Origin: Pontibacillus halophilus JSM 076056 = DSM 19796
GTDB lineage: Bacteria; Bacillota; Bacilli; Bacillales; BH030062
Assembly: GCF_000425205.1 (NCBI RefSeq)
Contig: NZ_AULI01000009.1
Location: forward strand, 103,593 to 167,592
Reading direction: 5' to 3'
DNA: 64,000 nucleotides
The notes under the pieces were generated by a model. That model had not been told where the DNA came from. It did no database searches and was given only the letters and a program-made list of their open reading frames with translations. A program made the position numbers and the translations under genes. Positions 44,913 through 54,743 of this stretch are shown one piece after another (the first letter of the stretch is position 1; each line of letters starts with the position of its first letter).

Positions 44913-45340
44913 ATTATCTCTCCTAACTTCCTAAATGCCGTATGACGTATGTTGGTTCATCACTTTGTTTGGGTTTAGTATGTTGTTTCCAATAGGGTCC
45001 TATCCAAAGGATTACGAAAAGGTTTAAAACCGTGAAATCTTCTTTTGCCTTATTCACAAAAACTAGTTGCTCAACACATAACCGCTTTCTGCTAGGTTTT
45101 AGCAGTATGGCATGAAAAGCTAATCCTTATACCGAAAGCGTTATTCATTTATGCCGACCTTATCCCTCTTGACTCTAGTATAGTATCTTTTTCCTCAGAA
45201 ATGAATAGCTTGACTCAAGAGAATTATGATTTTTTTCGAAAAAGGGGAAAAAAGTAGCTAATTTCACCTTGGTGGAAACATTCGAATTGCGAAATAATGG
45301 AAAGGGCTGTAGAGTGAATTTGTATGGGAGGAGAGGCGTA
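44913..45340. other. 428-nt divergent intergenic region (rpoY / EamA gene)
   Basis: No gene is supported. On the minus strand a TATACT -10 (45182-45177) with a weak TTCATT -35 at 17 bp could start the rpoY-rnjA transcript, giving a leader of about 258 nt that includes a small hairpin CTGCTA-5-TAGCAG (45089-45105). On the plus strand GGGAGGAG is the ribosome site of the next gene. Confidence 0.35.
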
Positions 45341-46258
45341 ATGGAGAAACGTTTATATGCGGGTCTAGGGGCTTTAGCGCTCATTTGGGGTACTTCATTT
45401 CTATTTATTAAATTGTTGGTCGAAGAAATGGGTGTATGGGAGGTTGTTTTCTTTCGGTGTCTCTTTGGAGCAATTGCACTTTGGGTGATTGTAATTCTTA
45501 AAGGAGGCATTCGCTTCAGAGCAATGCCATGGAAGGCACTTCTGTTAATTGGGTTAACGAACAATACATTACCATGGGGATTTATTGCTATCAGTGAAAC
45601 CCAGATCTCATCCGGGCTCGCTTCCATATTAAATGCCACCACACCGCTGATGACAGCGTTAGTTGGGTATTTTATCTTTCGGCGTTCATTACATAAGAAG
45701 CACTGGTTAGGAATTGGGGTAGGGTTTTTCGGGATTTTCGTTCTATCAGACCTTCAGTTAGGAACATTAGAGGGAATGAATCTTGCCGGAACATTTACGA
45801 TGCTGTTGGCTTCATTATGTTATGGATTCTCATCACAGTTTACGAAACGATACGTATCCAACGTTTCTTCAATGGCAGTTGGAGCGATTACACTGACATT
45901 TGCCTCAATCTATAGCCTCGCATTTGCACAATGGAATGGTACAATGAATTTTGCAGCCATCGCACAACCGAACGTGTTCTTTGCATTTATAGGGCTTGGT
46001 TCGTTTGGCTCTGGTATTGCCATCTTTATCTTTTACTATTTGATTCAGAAAGGGTCAGCTGAGTTTGCCACGATGGTTACCTATCTTGTGCCATTAACTG
46101 CTTTATTGTGGGGCAGTGTCTTCTTAGGCGAATCTATCACAGCCCAAACGATAGCTGGGCTCTTATTCATTTTAGCAGGAGTACGTTTATCAACAAGTAG
46201 TATAAGTAAGAACAGGGGGAAGAAGTATGACACAACCTATCGTGTTTCTAGACATTGA
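45341..46258 (+). CDS. EamA/DMT family transporter
   Basis: A 305-residue protein with ten membrane segments in two EamA repeats (LALIWGTSFLFIKLLVEEMG starts the first, about 6-140; the second about 150-290 with MVTYLVPLTALLWGSVFLGE). Family members export metabolites, amino acids or drugs; the substrate here is unknown. The start at 45341 follows GGGAGGAGAGG; the reading from 45269 would include the ribosome site. Its last 32 nt overlap the start of ykrA, so the two are translationally linked. Confidence 0.83.
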   Translation: MEKRLYAGLGALALIWGTSFLFIKLLVEEMGVWEVVFFRCLFGAIALWVIVILKGGIRFRAMPWKALLLIGLTNNTLPWGFIAISETQISSGLASILNATTPLMTALVGYFIFRRSLHKKHWLGIGVGFFGIFVLSDLQLGTLEGMNLAGTFTMLLASLCYGFSSQFTKRYVSNVSSMAVGAITLTFASIYSLAFAQWNGTMNFAAIAQPNVFFAFIGLGSFGSGIAIFIFYYLIQKGSAEFATMVTYLVPLTALLWGSVFLGESITAQTIAGLLFILAGVRLSTSSISKNRGKKYDTTYRVSRH

Positions 46259-47000
46259 TGGAACCATTTTAGATCATGACAAGAGAATTCCAGCAGCAAC
46301 AAGAGAAGCTGTAGACCAATTGAAAGCACAAGGGGTGACAGTGGCCATCGCTACAGGAAGAGCGCCATTTATGTTTAAAGATTTGAGAGAAGAACTAGAC
46401 ATCCATTCCTTTGTAAGCTTTAACGGCCAATACGTGGTCTATGAAGATGAAGTAATCTATTCAAATCCTCTTCCAACCAATCATTTAGACGCATTGTACG
46501 AAGAAGCCATTGCAACTGGGCATCCAATGGTGTTCTTAAATCACGAAGAAATGCGTGCGTCTGAAGAGGAACATGGGTATATTGCAAATAGCCTCGGTAG
46601 CTTGAAGATGGACTACCCAACAATTGATCCAAGTTTCTATAAACAAACGGACATTTATCAAGCACTATTATTCTGTGAAGAAACGGATGAAGCGCATTAC
46701 CTTCAGAAACACGATGCTCTAGATTATATCCGTTGGCACGAGTATTCAATGGACGTCCTGCCGTTAGGTGGCTCTAAAGCCATTGGAGTTCAGAAGTTTC
46801 TAGAGAAAGTGGGCATCCCAGTCGAGCGCTCCTATGCATTTGGTGATGGTCTTAATGATCGTGAGATGCTTCAATATGTTGGAACGGGCGTTGCAATGGG
46901 CAATGCGAAAGAGGAAGTGAAGCTTATCGCGGATCTTGTTACTGGAGATGTTGAAGACAACGGATTAAGAGAAGGATTCCATAAAGTAGGATTGTTATAA
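46227..47000 (+). CDS. ykrA: HAD-superfamily Cof-type phosphatase YkrA
   Basis: A 257-residue Cof-like hydrolase. Motif I is VFLDIDGTILDHD (nucleophile and acid Asp), motif II ATGR, and motif III/IV GGSKAIGVQKF and FGDGLNDREML. It presumably dephosphorylates a small metabolite such as a sugar phosphate or flavin precursor. Length and neighbourhood (rnjA, def, ykyA, pdh) match B. subtilis YkrA. Ribosome site AGGGGGAAG lies inside the EamA gene. A strong terminator follows. Confidence 0.88.
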   Translation: MTQPIVFLDIDGTILDHDKRIPAATREAVDQLKAQGVTVAIATGRAPFMFKDLREELDIHSFVSFNGQYVVYEDEVIYSNPLPTNHLDALYEEAIATGHPMVFLNHEEMRASEEEHGYIANSLGSLKMDYPTIDPSFYKQTDIYQALLFCEETDEAHYLQKHDALDYIRWHEYSMDVLPLGGSKAIGVQKFLEKVGIPVERSYAFGDGLNDREMLQYVGTGVAMGNAKEEVKLIADLVTGDVEDNGLREGFHKVGLL

Positions 47001-47015
47001 CGAACGGTTCTAAAG

Positions 47016-47053
47016 AATAAGGCTGTCGGCCTATGCCGGACAGCCTTATTTCA
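47016..47053 (+). terminator. Intrinsic terminator after ykrA
   Basis: Stem AATAAGGCTGTC/GACAGCCTTATT plus GGC/GCC at the tip, with one bulged base. Confidence 0.75.
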
Positions 47054-47130
47054 ATGAAGAGGGGGTTAAGCTCTTCGAACGAAAATAGGGCTATTCATTC
47101 TTTGGCATAATGCTTGAGTTCTAGGATAAG

Positions 47131-47172
47131 AAAAAAGCTTGTAGAAAAACACGGGGTTTCTCTACAAGCTTT
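47131..47172 (-). terminator. Intrinsic terminator of def
   Basis: Stem AAAGCTTGTAGA/TCTACAAGCTTT (47134-47145, 47161-47172); T tract on the minus strand. It overlaps none of the coding sequence. Confidence 0.8.
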
Positions 47173-47178
47173 CATTCT

Positions 47179-47733
47179 TTATCGGTCAACTGGCTTCGCG
47201 TTTTCGGGTTCGCTAAACGGATTATCATGATTAATATGATCATAGAACATAACGCCATTTAAATGGTCAATCTCATGCTGGAAAACGATAGCAGCAAAGC
47301 CCTTTAGTCGAAGCTTAACTTCTTCGCCATTTAAATCGGTAGCCTTCACTGTAATCCGTGCGTAACGAGGAACATATCCAGGTACTTCACGTTCGACAGA
47401 TAAGCAACCTTCTCCTGATGAGAGGTAGCCGAGTTCAACGGAATGACTCACAATTCGTGGATTAAACAATCCGTGACTATATGATTTGCCGTTGAAATCT
47501 TCAAAGTGTACGGCAAGCATACGCTTTTTAATTCCAAGCTGCGGGGCAGCAAGGCCTACACCTGGACGTAAATCGTATTGGGCGGCCATTTCATCGTCTT
47601 GGCTATTCTTAAGGTATTGTAGCATTTCAGTTAGTGTTTGTTTATCTTCTTCAGAAGCAGGCAATGGGACTTCCTTTGCAACTTCACGAAGGGTTGGGTG
47701 TCCTTCTAGGACAATGTCGTTCATCGTAATCAT
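47179..47733 (-). CDS. def: Peptide deformylase
   Basis: A 184-residue type II (Gram-positive) peptide deformylase matching B. subtilis DefB (YkrB). Motif 1 GVGLAAPQ at 58-65, motif 2 EGCLS with metal ligand C110, and motif 3 QHEIDH with H153, E154 and H157. It removes the formyl group from nascent proteins. The start at 47733 ([16 protein letters not shown]) follows AAAGGAGTGA and is the family N-terminus; a longer reading to 47787 is not supported. Opposite strand to its neighbours ykrA and ykyA. Confidence 0.94.
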   Translation of the reverse strand: MITMNDIVLEGHPTLREVAKEVPLPASEEDKQTLTEMLQYLKNSQDDEMAAQYDLRPGVGLAAPQLGIKKRMLAVHFEDFNGKSYSHGLFNPRIVSHSVELGYLSSGEGCLSVEREVPGYVPRYARITVKATDLNGEEVKLRLKGFAAIVFQHEIDHLNGVMFYDHINHDNPFSEPENAKPVDR

Positions 47734-47936
47734 ATGGGTCACTCCTTTTTGTAGTTCACATAAACAACAGTGTACCATATCCCTCATAAATGGTCGAAAG
47801 GTCTAATCCAATAGTAGCTTATGTAGGTGGAAGCGTTTCGGTCCAATTGTCCCAACGTGAAACAACACTTTTTTTCGGGCGGACAATGGTATAAGATTTA
47901 ACTAGTAGGTTGTAACATCTTAAGGAGGAAAATGAA

Positions 47937-48698
47937 TTGCGCTTAGGTAAACGTCTAATTATGTTCATGGTTACTGCTTTCGTGCTAGTCGCTTGTTCTG
48001 GCACCTCCACAACGGAGAAAATGTACGAGCATCTAGAAGAAGCAGTGAATCTTGAATCTGACTTTCGAGACCAACAGCAACCACTTGTCGATCTCGAACA
48101 GCAGGAGCAAGAACTGTATAAGCAAATTATCGATCTAGGTTCAAATGACCTTGATCAAATTAAAGAATTGTCCAATGAGGCAATTGGCTTAATTGAGCAG
48201 CGTAAAGAAAAGCTTGAGGTTGAGAAAGAAAGTATAGAAGCTGCTAAAGAAGAATTTGATCAAGCGGAAGCTCTTGTTGATGATTTAGAGGATGAAACAG
48301 TCAAAGAAAAGGCAGAAAAAATGGTAGAAGCATTCAACCAAAGGTATGAAGCGTACCAAAGCCTTTATGAAGCTTATGACAAATCGATTACTCTAGATAA
48401 AGAGCTTTATGAAATGCTTCAGAAAGAAGATTTGAAGGAAGAAGAACTTCAGTCCAAAATTGATGAGATTAACAAGACCTACGAGCAAGTTAAAAATGCG
48501 AACGATGAATTCAATACGCATACAGAACAGTACAATCAGTTGAAGAAAGAATTCTACGACGCTGCTGAAATGAATGTGGAGTACGGGGAAGAATCTTCTG
48601 ATGAAGAAGGCAGCGAAGAAGAAACAAATACTGATGAAGCTAAAGAAGACAACCAAGAAGAAACAAATACTGATGAAACTGAAGATAACGAGCAGTAA
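47937..48698 (+). CDS. ykyA: YkyA family lipoprotein
   Basis: A 253-residue lipoprotein: signal MRLGKRLIMFMVTAFVLVAC, then a long charged helical region likely forming coiled coils (residues 30-215), then a very acidic tail with a repeated EETNTDE. It matches the YkyA family, whose B. subtilis member also lies between def and pdhA; function unknown, at the outer membrane face. The start is TTG at 47937 behind AAGGAGG. The tail is encoded by a 21-bp direct repeat (48618, 48657). A terminator follows. Confidence 0.82.
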   Translation: MRLGKRLIMFMVTAFVLVACSGTSTTEKMYEHLEEAVNLESDFRDQQQPLVDLEQQEQELYKQIIDLGSNDLDQIKELSNEAIGLIEQRKEKLEVEKESIEAAKEEFDQAEALVDDLEDETVKEKAEKMVEAFNQRYEAYQSLYEAYDKSITLDKELYEMLQKEDLKEEELQSKIDEINKTYEQVKNANDEFNTHTEQYNQLKKEFYDAAEMNVEYGEESSDEEGSEEETNTDEAKEDNQEETNTDETEDNEQ

Positions 48699-48704
48699 AG
48701 AAAA

Positions 48705-48740
48705 AAACCGTCCAATAAAAATTGTTGGGCGGTTTCTTCG
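48705..48740 (+). terminator. Intrinsic terminator after ykyA
   Basis: Stem AAACCGTCCAA/TTGGGCGGTTT, one G-T pair, then TCTTCG. Confidence 0.7.
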
Positions 48741-48868
48741 TGTTCCTAATCATTCAATTGTAATAATACAGTAAGGAAAAATGACTGATACAGTTTGCTG
48801 AATTAGTAAAACAGTTAACGAATACTTCCAAACCGATTGTCATTTTTCGTTAGTAAAACACAAAGTAT

Positions 48869-48898
48869 TTGACGAATTACGTCGACATGGGCTAAACT
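48869..48898 (+). promoter_or_regulatory. Candidate pdh promoter
   Basis: TTGACG (48869-48874), 18-bp spacer, TAAACT (48893-48898). The 11-mer TTAGTAAAACA occurs twice just upstream (48803, 48850). The leader to pdhA would be about 200 nt. Confidence 0.5.
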
Positions 48899-49096
48899 AA
48901 CAACTGATTGAAGTTGTACCACTGGTTGTAATAACAATGTATGAAACAGATACTTAATACACATTCTTCTGCATGATTACCCCGTTTCTATAGAGGGTAA
49001 ACAAAGATGGGGAACAATCGGTACAAATGTTTTGTTAACTTTTTGGCAAAGTTAATAAAGGTTATCTTAATTTTGAACGAAGAAAGGAAGAGGTGA

Positions 49097-50185
<1,089 letters not shown>

Positions 50186-50188
50186 ATC

Positions 50189-51166
50189 ATGGCACAAATG
50201 ACAATGATTCAAGCCATCACAGATGCGATGCGCACTGAGCTCCGCAATGACGAAAACGTTCTTCTATTCGGAGAAGACGTTGGTCAAAACGGCGGTGTAT
50301 TCCGCGCAACTGAAGGCTTACAAAAAGAATTCGGAGAAGATCGCGTATTTGACACACCACTAGCTGAGTCTGGTATCGGTGGTATGGCAATTGGTCTTGC
50401 ACTTCAAGGATTCCGTCCAGTGCCTGAGATTCAGTTCTTTGGCTTTGTATTCGAAGTAATGGACGCAATCAGTGGTCAAATGGCTCGTTACCGTTACCGC
50501 TCTGGTGGTACGTACAACATGCCTGTTACAGTTCGCTCTCCATTCGGTGGCGGCGTACACACTCCAGAACTTCATGCTGACAGCTTGGAAGGTCTAATGG
50601 CACAACAGCCTGGACTTAAAGTCGTAATCCCATCTAACCCATATGATGCGAAAGGACTTCTAATCCAGTCTATCCGTGATAACGACCCTGTTATCTTCCT
50701 TGAGCACATGAAGCTATACCGTTCCTTCCGTGAAGAAGTACCTGAAGAAGAGTACACAGTAGAGCTTGGTAAAGCAGCTGTTAAACGTGAAGGTACTGAC
50801 GTAACACTTGTTGCTTACGGTGCAATGGTACACGCTGCACTTAAAGCGGCAGACCAACTTGCTGAAGACGGCATCTCTGCTGAAGTAATCGACCTTCGTA
50901 CGGTAGCTCCAGTAGATTATGAAACAATCATTAAATCTGTTGAGAAAACGAATCGTGCTGTTGTGATTCAAGAAGCTCAAAAAGTTGCTGGTATCGCAGG
51001 CAACGTAGCTGCTGAAATTCAAGAGCGCTCTATCCTATCTCTAGAAGCACCAGTTCTACGTGTAGCAGCACCAGACACAGTTTATCCATTCTCTTCTGCA
51101 GAAGAAGTATGGCTACCAAGTCACGCAAGCATTGTAGAAAAAGTCAACCAAGTTATTAACTTTTAA
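50189..51166 (+). CDS. pdhB: Pyruvate dehydrogenase E1 beta
   Basis: A 325-residue transketolase-like E1 beta, starting [18 protein letters not shown] with [18 protein letters not shown] and the pyrimidine-side Glu in this block. It forms the alpha2-beta2 E1 enzyme. The gap to pdhA is 3 nt and its ribosome site AAAGGAG lies within the end of pdhA. Length matches the family. Confidence 0.96.
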   Translation: MAQMTMIQAITDAMRTELRNDENVLLFGEDVGQNGGVFRATEGLQKEFGEDRVFDTPLAESGIGGMAIGLALQGFRPVPEIQFFGFVFEVMDAISGQMARYRYRSGGTYNMPVTVRSPFGGGVHTPELHADSLEGLMAQQPGLKVVIPSNPYDAKGLLIQSIRDNDPVIFLEHMKLYRSFREEVPEEEYTVELGKAAVKREGTDVTLVAYGAMVHAALKAADQLAEDGISAEVIDLRTVAPVDYETIIKSVEKTNRAVVIQEAQKVAGIAGNVAAEIQERSILSLEAPVLRVAAPDTVYPFSSAEEVWLPSHASIVEKVNQVINF

Positions 51167-51196
51167 TTAACGAAGACTAGATAGGAGGTACCAACC

Positions 51197-52492
51197 ATGG
51201 CATACGAATTTAAGCTACCGGATATCGGTGAAGGTATTCATGAAGGTGAAATTGTTAAATGGTTCGTTCAAGATGGTGGCGAAGTAAAAGAAGACGACGT
51301 ACTTTGTGAAGTACAAAACGACAAAGCAGTTGTTGAAATTCCATCTCCAGTAGACGGTAAAGTCGAAAAAGTACACGTAGGCGAAGGTGAAGTGGCTACA
51401 GTAGGTCAAGTCATCATCTCCTTTGATGCACCAGGTTACGATGATGGATACGGCTCTGACGAAGCTCCAGCTGAAGAACCAGCGAAAGAAGAGCCTAAAG
51501 AAGAAGCTGCTCCACAACAAGACCAAAAAGAAGAGCCGGCTGCGAAAGATGATGAAGCAACTGACAAGCGTGTCATTGCAATGCCATCTGTGCGTAAATA
51601 CGCTCGTGACAACGACGTAAACATCGCTAAAGTAGACGGAACTGGTAAAAACGGTCGTATTCTTAAAGACGACGTTGACGCTTACCTAAATGGCGGACAA
51701 ACTTCTGCAGCACCAGCTGAAGAAGCTCAAGAAGCAGCGCAAAGCGAAGAGTCTACTCAACCAGCAGCTGCAGCAGCGCCACAAGGCGAATACCCTGAAT
51801 CTCGCGAGAAGATGAGCGGTATGCGTAAAGCGATTGCGAAAGCAATGTCTAACTCTAAACAAACTGCACCACACGTTACGCTTATGGACGAAGTGGACGT
51901 AACAGAACTTGTTGCGCACCGTAAGAAGTTCAAGCAAGTTGCAGCAGATCAAGATATCAAGTTGACTTACCTACCTTATGTAGTAAAAGCACTTGTATCT
52001 ACACTTAAGAAATACCCAATCTTGAACACATCTCTTGATGATGAAACACAAGAAATTGTTCATAAGCATTACTACAACATTGGTATTGCTGCTGACACGG
52101 ACCGTGGCCTAGTTGTACCAGTTGTTAAAGATGCTGACCGTAAGTCCATCTTCGGTGTATCTGCAGAAATCAATGAATTGGCAACAAAAGCACGTGATGG
52201 TAAACTATCAACAGATGAGATGAAGGGTGCTTCTTGCACAATTACAAACATCGGTTCTGCTGGTGGTCAGTGGTTCACACCAGTTATCAACCATCCTGAA
52301 GTAGCTATCCTAGGTATCGGCCGTATCGCTGAGAAACCTGTAGTGAAAGATGGTGAAGTAGTCGTAGCTCCTGTTCTAGCTCTATCCCTAAGCTTCGACC
52401 ACCGTCTAATTGATGGTGCTACAGCACAGAATGCTATGAACCAAGTGAAGCGTCTACTGAACGATCCACAATTAATCATGATGGAGGCGTAA
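51197..52492 (+). CDS. pdhC: Dihydrolipoamide acetyltransferase E2
   Basis: A 431-residue E2 with one lipoyl domain (1-76; lipoylated K43 in QNDKAVVE), an Ala/Pro/Glu linker, a peripheral-subunit-binding domain (about 128-168, [15 protein letters not shown]), a second Ala/Glu/Gln-rich linker, and a catalytic core ending [10 protein letters not shown] with H402 and D406. It is the 60-mer core of the complex in bacilli and moves the acetyl group to CoA. AGGAGGT precedes the ATG. Confidence 0.96.
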   Translation: MAYEFKLPDIGEGIHEGEIVKWFVQDGGEVKEDDVLCEVQNDKAVVEIPSPVDGKVEKVHVGEGEVATVGQVIISFDAPGYDDGYGSDEAPAEEPAKEEPKEEAAPQQDQKEEPAAKDDEATDKRVIAMPSVRKYARDNDVNIAKVDGTGKNGRILKDDVDAYLNGGQTSAAPAEEAQEAAQSEESTQPAAAAAPQGEYPESREKMSGMRKAIAKAMSNSKQTAPHVTLMDEVDVTELVAHRKKFKQVAADQDIKLTYLPYVVKALVSTLKKYPILNTSLDDETQEIVHKHYYNIGIAADTDRGLVVPVVKDADRKSIFGVSAEINELATKARDGKLSTDEMKGASCTITNIGSAGGQWFTPVINHPEVAILGIGRIAEKPVVKDGEVVVAPVLALSLSFDHRLIDGATAQNAMNQVKRLLNDPQLIMMEA

Positions 52493-52496
52493 AGTT

Positions 52497-53906
52497 ATGG
52501 TAGTAGGAGATTTCCCAATTGAACTTGACACTCTAGTTGTTGGCGCTGGACCGGGTGGCTATGTTGCAGCTATCCGTGCAGCCCAAGAGGGTCAAAACGT
52601 AACGATTGTAGACAAAGGCAACCTAGGCGGTGTCTGCCTAAACGTTGGTTGTATCCCTTCTAAAGCGTTGATCCAAGCTGGTCACCGTTACGAGCACGCA
52701 CAAGGTGCGGACGAAATGGGAATTACGACTGAAAATGTTTCCGTTGACTTTTCCAAAGTGCAAGAGTGGAAAGGTGGCGTTGTAAACAAACTTACTACTG
52801 GTGTTGAAGGCCTACTTAAAGGCAATAACGTAGACATCCTTAAAGGTGAAGTTTACTTCGTAGACGAAAACACAGTACGTATCATGGATGAAAACAGCTC
52901 TCAAACGTACAAGTTCAATAACTGTATCGTTGCAACTGGTTCTCGTCCAATCGAACTTCCAAACTTCAAATACTCTGATCGTGTACTAGATTCTACAGGC
53001 GCGTTGAACCTTGACGAAATTCCTGAGAAGATGGTTGTAATCGGTGGAGGTTACATTGGTACTGAGCTTGGTACTGCGTATGCAAACTTCGGTACAGAAG
53101 TAACAATCCTTGAAGGTATGGACGACATCCTTATGGGCTTTGAGAAGCAAATGCGTTCTCTTGTTAAACGTAACCTTAAGAAAAAAGGCGTTAACGTTGT
53201 AACAAACGCAATGGCTCAAGGTCTTGAATACACGGATAACGGCGTTAAAGTAACGTATGAAGCGAAAGGCAAAGAAGAAGTTGTCGAAGCAGACTACGTA
53301 CTTGTAACAGTTGGACGTAAAGCGAACACGGATGAGCTTGGTCTTTCTGAAATGGGTATCGAAATGGATGATAAAGGTGTTATCCAGGTTGATAACCAGT
53401 GCCGTACGAACAAGAAGAACATCTATGCAATCGGTGATATTGTTCCAGGACCACCACTTGCTCACAAAGCTTCTTACGAAGGTAAGATTGCAGCGGAAGC
53501 AATCAGCGGCTTGAAATCTGAAATTGATTACCACGGCATCCCTGCTGTCGTATTCTCTGAGCCAGAACTAGCTACTGTTGGTTACACGGAACAAGAAGCA
53601 AAAGATGCGGGTTATGAAGTGAATGCTTCTAAATTCCCATTTGCTGCAAACGGCCGTGCGCTATCCCTTAACGAGAATGATGGCTTCATGAAGCTAATCA
53701 CTCGTAAAGACGATGGTCTAATCATCGGTGCTCAAATTGCTGGTGCTAACGCAAGTGACATGATCGCTGAACTTGGTCTTGCAATTGAGTCTGGTATGAC
53801 TGCTGAAGACGTTGCGCTAACAATCCACGCTCACCCAACTCTTGGTGAGATTACGATGGAAGCTTCTGAAGTAGCTCTTGGTCAACCGATTCACATCGTA
53901 AAATAA
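52497..53906 (+). CDS. pdhD: Dihydrolipoamide dehydrogenase E3
   Basis: A 469-residue flavoprotein disulfide reductase. FAD loop [16 protein letters not shown], redox disulfide C47 and C52 ([14 protein letters not shown]), NAD loop [12 protein letters not shown], and the partner-chain dyad H446-E451 (HAHPTLGE). It re-oxidises lipoamide and makes NADH. It starts 4 nt after pdhC, with GATGGAGG upstream. A strong terminator closes the operon. Confidence 0.96.
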   Translation: MVVGDFPIELDTLVVGAGPGGYVAAIRAAQEGQNVTIVDKGNLGGVCLNVGCIPSKALIQAGHRYEHAQGADEMGITTENVSVDFSKVQEWKGGVVNKLTTGVEGLLKGNNVDILKGEVYFVDENTVRIMDENSSQTYKFNNCIVATGSRPIELPNFKYSDRVLDSTGALNLDEIPEKMVVIGGGYIGTELGTAYANFGTEVTILEGMDDILMGFEKQMRSLVKRNLKKKGVNVVTNAMAQGLEYTDNGVKVTYEAKGKEEVVEADYVLVTVGRKANTDELGLSEMGIEMDDKGVIQVDNQCRTNKKNIYAIGDIVPGPPLAHKASYEGKIAAEAISGLKSEIDYHGIPAVVFSEPELATVGYTEQEAKDAGYEVNASKFPFAANGRALSLNENDGFMKLITRKDDGLIIGAQIAGANASDMIAELGLAIESGMTAEDVALTIHAHPTLGEITMEASEVALGQPIHIVK

Positions 53907-53915
53907 TAATGAAAG

Positions 53916-53948
53916 AAGCCTCAGAACGTAATGTTCTGAGGCTTTTTT
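53916..53948 (+). terminator. Terminator of the pdh operon
   Basis: Stem AAGCCTCAGAAC/GTTCTGAGGCTT, loop GTAAT-like, then seven T. Confidence 0.9.
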
Positions 53949-54040
53949 TGTGTTTTTTGTCTGATTATAGACTTCCCTACATAGAATGTATAAGACAAGT
54001 ATACAGAGCGTTACGAGTAAGAGAAGGGGGGAGGGTAAGG

Positions 54041-54280
54041 ATGAAGGTGGTTCTATTGTATAATGTGCTGCTCGTCTACTGGAGTGCTTTCTTATTCGTT
54101 GTTCATTTATCTCGTAAAGACCATTTTGTCTTCCAGTTTGTATTATTCCTCTTATGGGTAGTGATTTCCTTGCATGTGACTAAATCTGTGACGACAAGCA
54201 AACGATTCGCGCTCCTTTATTCTCTTACGAGTAGTGTCATCATCTTAGGAGGGTATGAGCTGTTTCAAATCCTAGTTTAG
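54041..54280 (+). CDS. Hypothetical small membrane protein
   Basis: A 79-residue protein with three hydrophobic segments (about 3-22, 30-47, 57-75) separated by short basic loops (HLSRKDHF, VTTSKRF). No family recognised. The ATG at 54041 is preceded by a very G-rich ribosome site (AGGGGGGAGGGTAAGG), so translation is likely; the longer reading from 53909 crosses the pdh terminator. It stands alone between pdhD and the BCCT gene. In B. subtilis the slp gene for a small lipoprotein occupies this place, but this protein has no lipobox. Confidence 0.5.
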   Translation: MKVVLLYNVLLVYWSAFLFVVHLSRKDHFVFQFVLFLLWVVISLHVTKSVTTSKRFALLYSLTSSVIILGGYELFQILV

Positions 54281-54673
54281 TTTCAGAGGAGAGTAGGAAT
54301 AGAAGGCTTACAGCACTGTTCTCGAGTGGGTAATCGGGTGGACTAACATATACTAACGTGTATGCTCATTAAAGGGCTCATGAGCGCTAAATTGGGGAAT
54401 AGAACGAGTCTTTTATTTAAGAGGGGATTCCAAGTTTATGCTAAGTGAGAAGTGTGGTATATACGTTACTTAGCATACAAATTCAATTGAAGTGTTTAAT
54501 CAGCGAGTTGATAATCGATTACTTTATGAAATAGTATTACTCTCCCATACGACAAGGGATAGCGGTCAACACTCTGCTGTCTATCTGTTCCTACAGCAAT
54601 GAGTCAAAGGTGATTGTACAACCAACACATCGTTCCTAATATACATAACAAAGAATTAACCTAAAGTTATGAG
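54281..54673. other. Intergenic region with a 10-bp inverted repeat
   Basis: No gene is supported in these 393 nt. TATGCTAAGT (54437-54446) and ACTTAGCATA (54468-54477) form a perfect 10-bp inverted repeat around a 21-nt loop that contains the palindrome GTATATAC. There is no T tract, so it is not a terminator. Confidence 0.5.
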
Positions 54674-54706
54674 AAAACCCGCGAAGGACAATCCTCCGCG
54701 GGTTTT
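54674..54706 (-). terminator. Intrinsic terminator of the BCCT gene
   Basis: Stem AAAACCCGCG-AGGA/TCCT-CGCGGGTTTT (one extra unpaired base per arm) around CAA, with T on the minus strand as part of the arm. Confidence 0.75.
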
Positions 54707-54743
54707 GTTTATAGTGTTACACGTAGAGTGTGACACAGTATGA

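Noticed and set aside
52986..53534. Long minus-strand ORF (182 residues) opposite pdhD
   Set aside because: Shadow of a highly codon-biased gene; no ribosome site, no recognisable family, Cys/Phe/Arg-rich nonsense composition.
53909..54040. N-terminal extension of the small membrane protein after pdhD
   Set aside because: It would begin inside the pdh terminator; the ATG at 54041 has a strong ribosome site.
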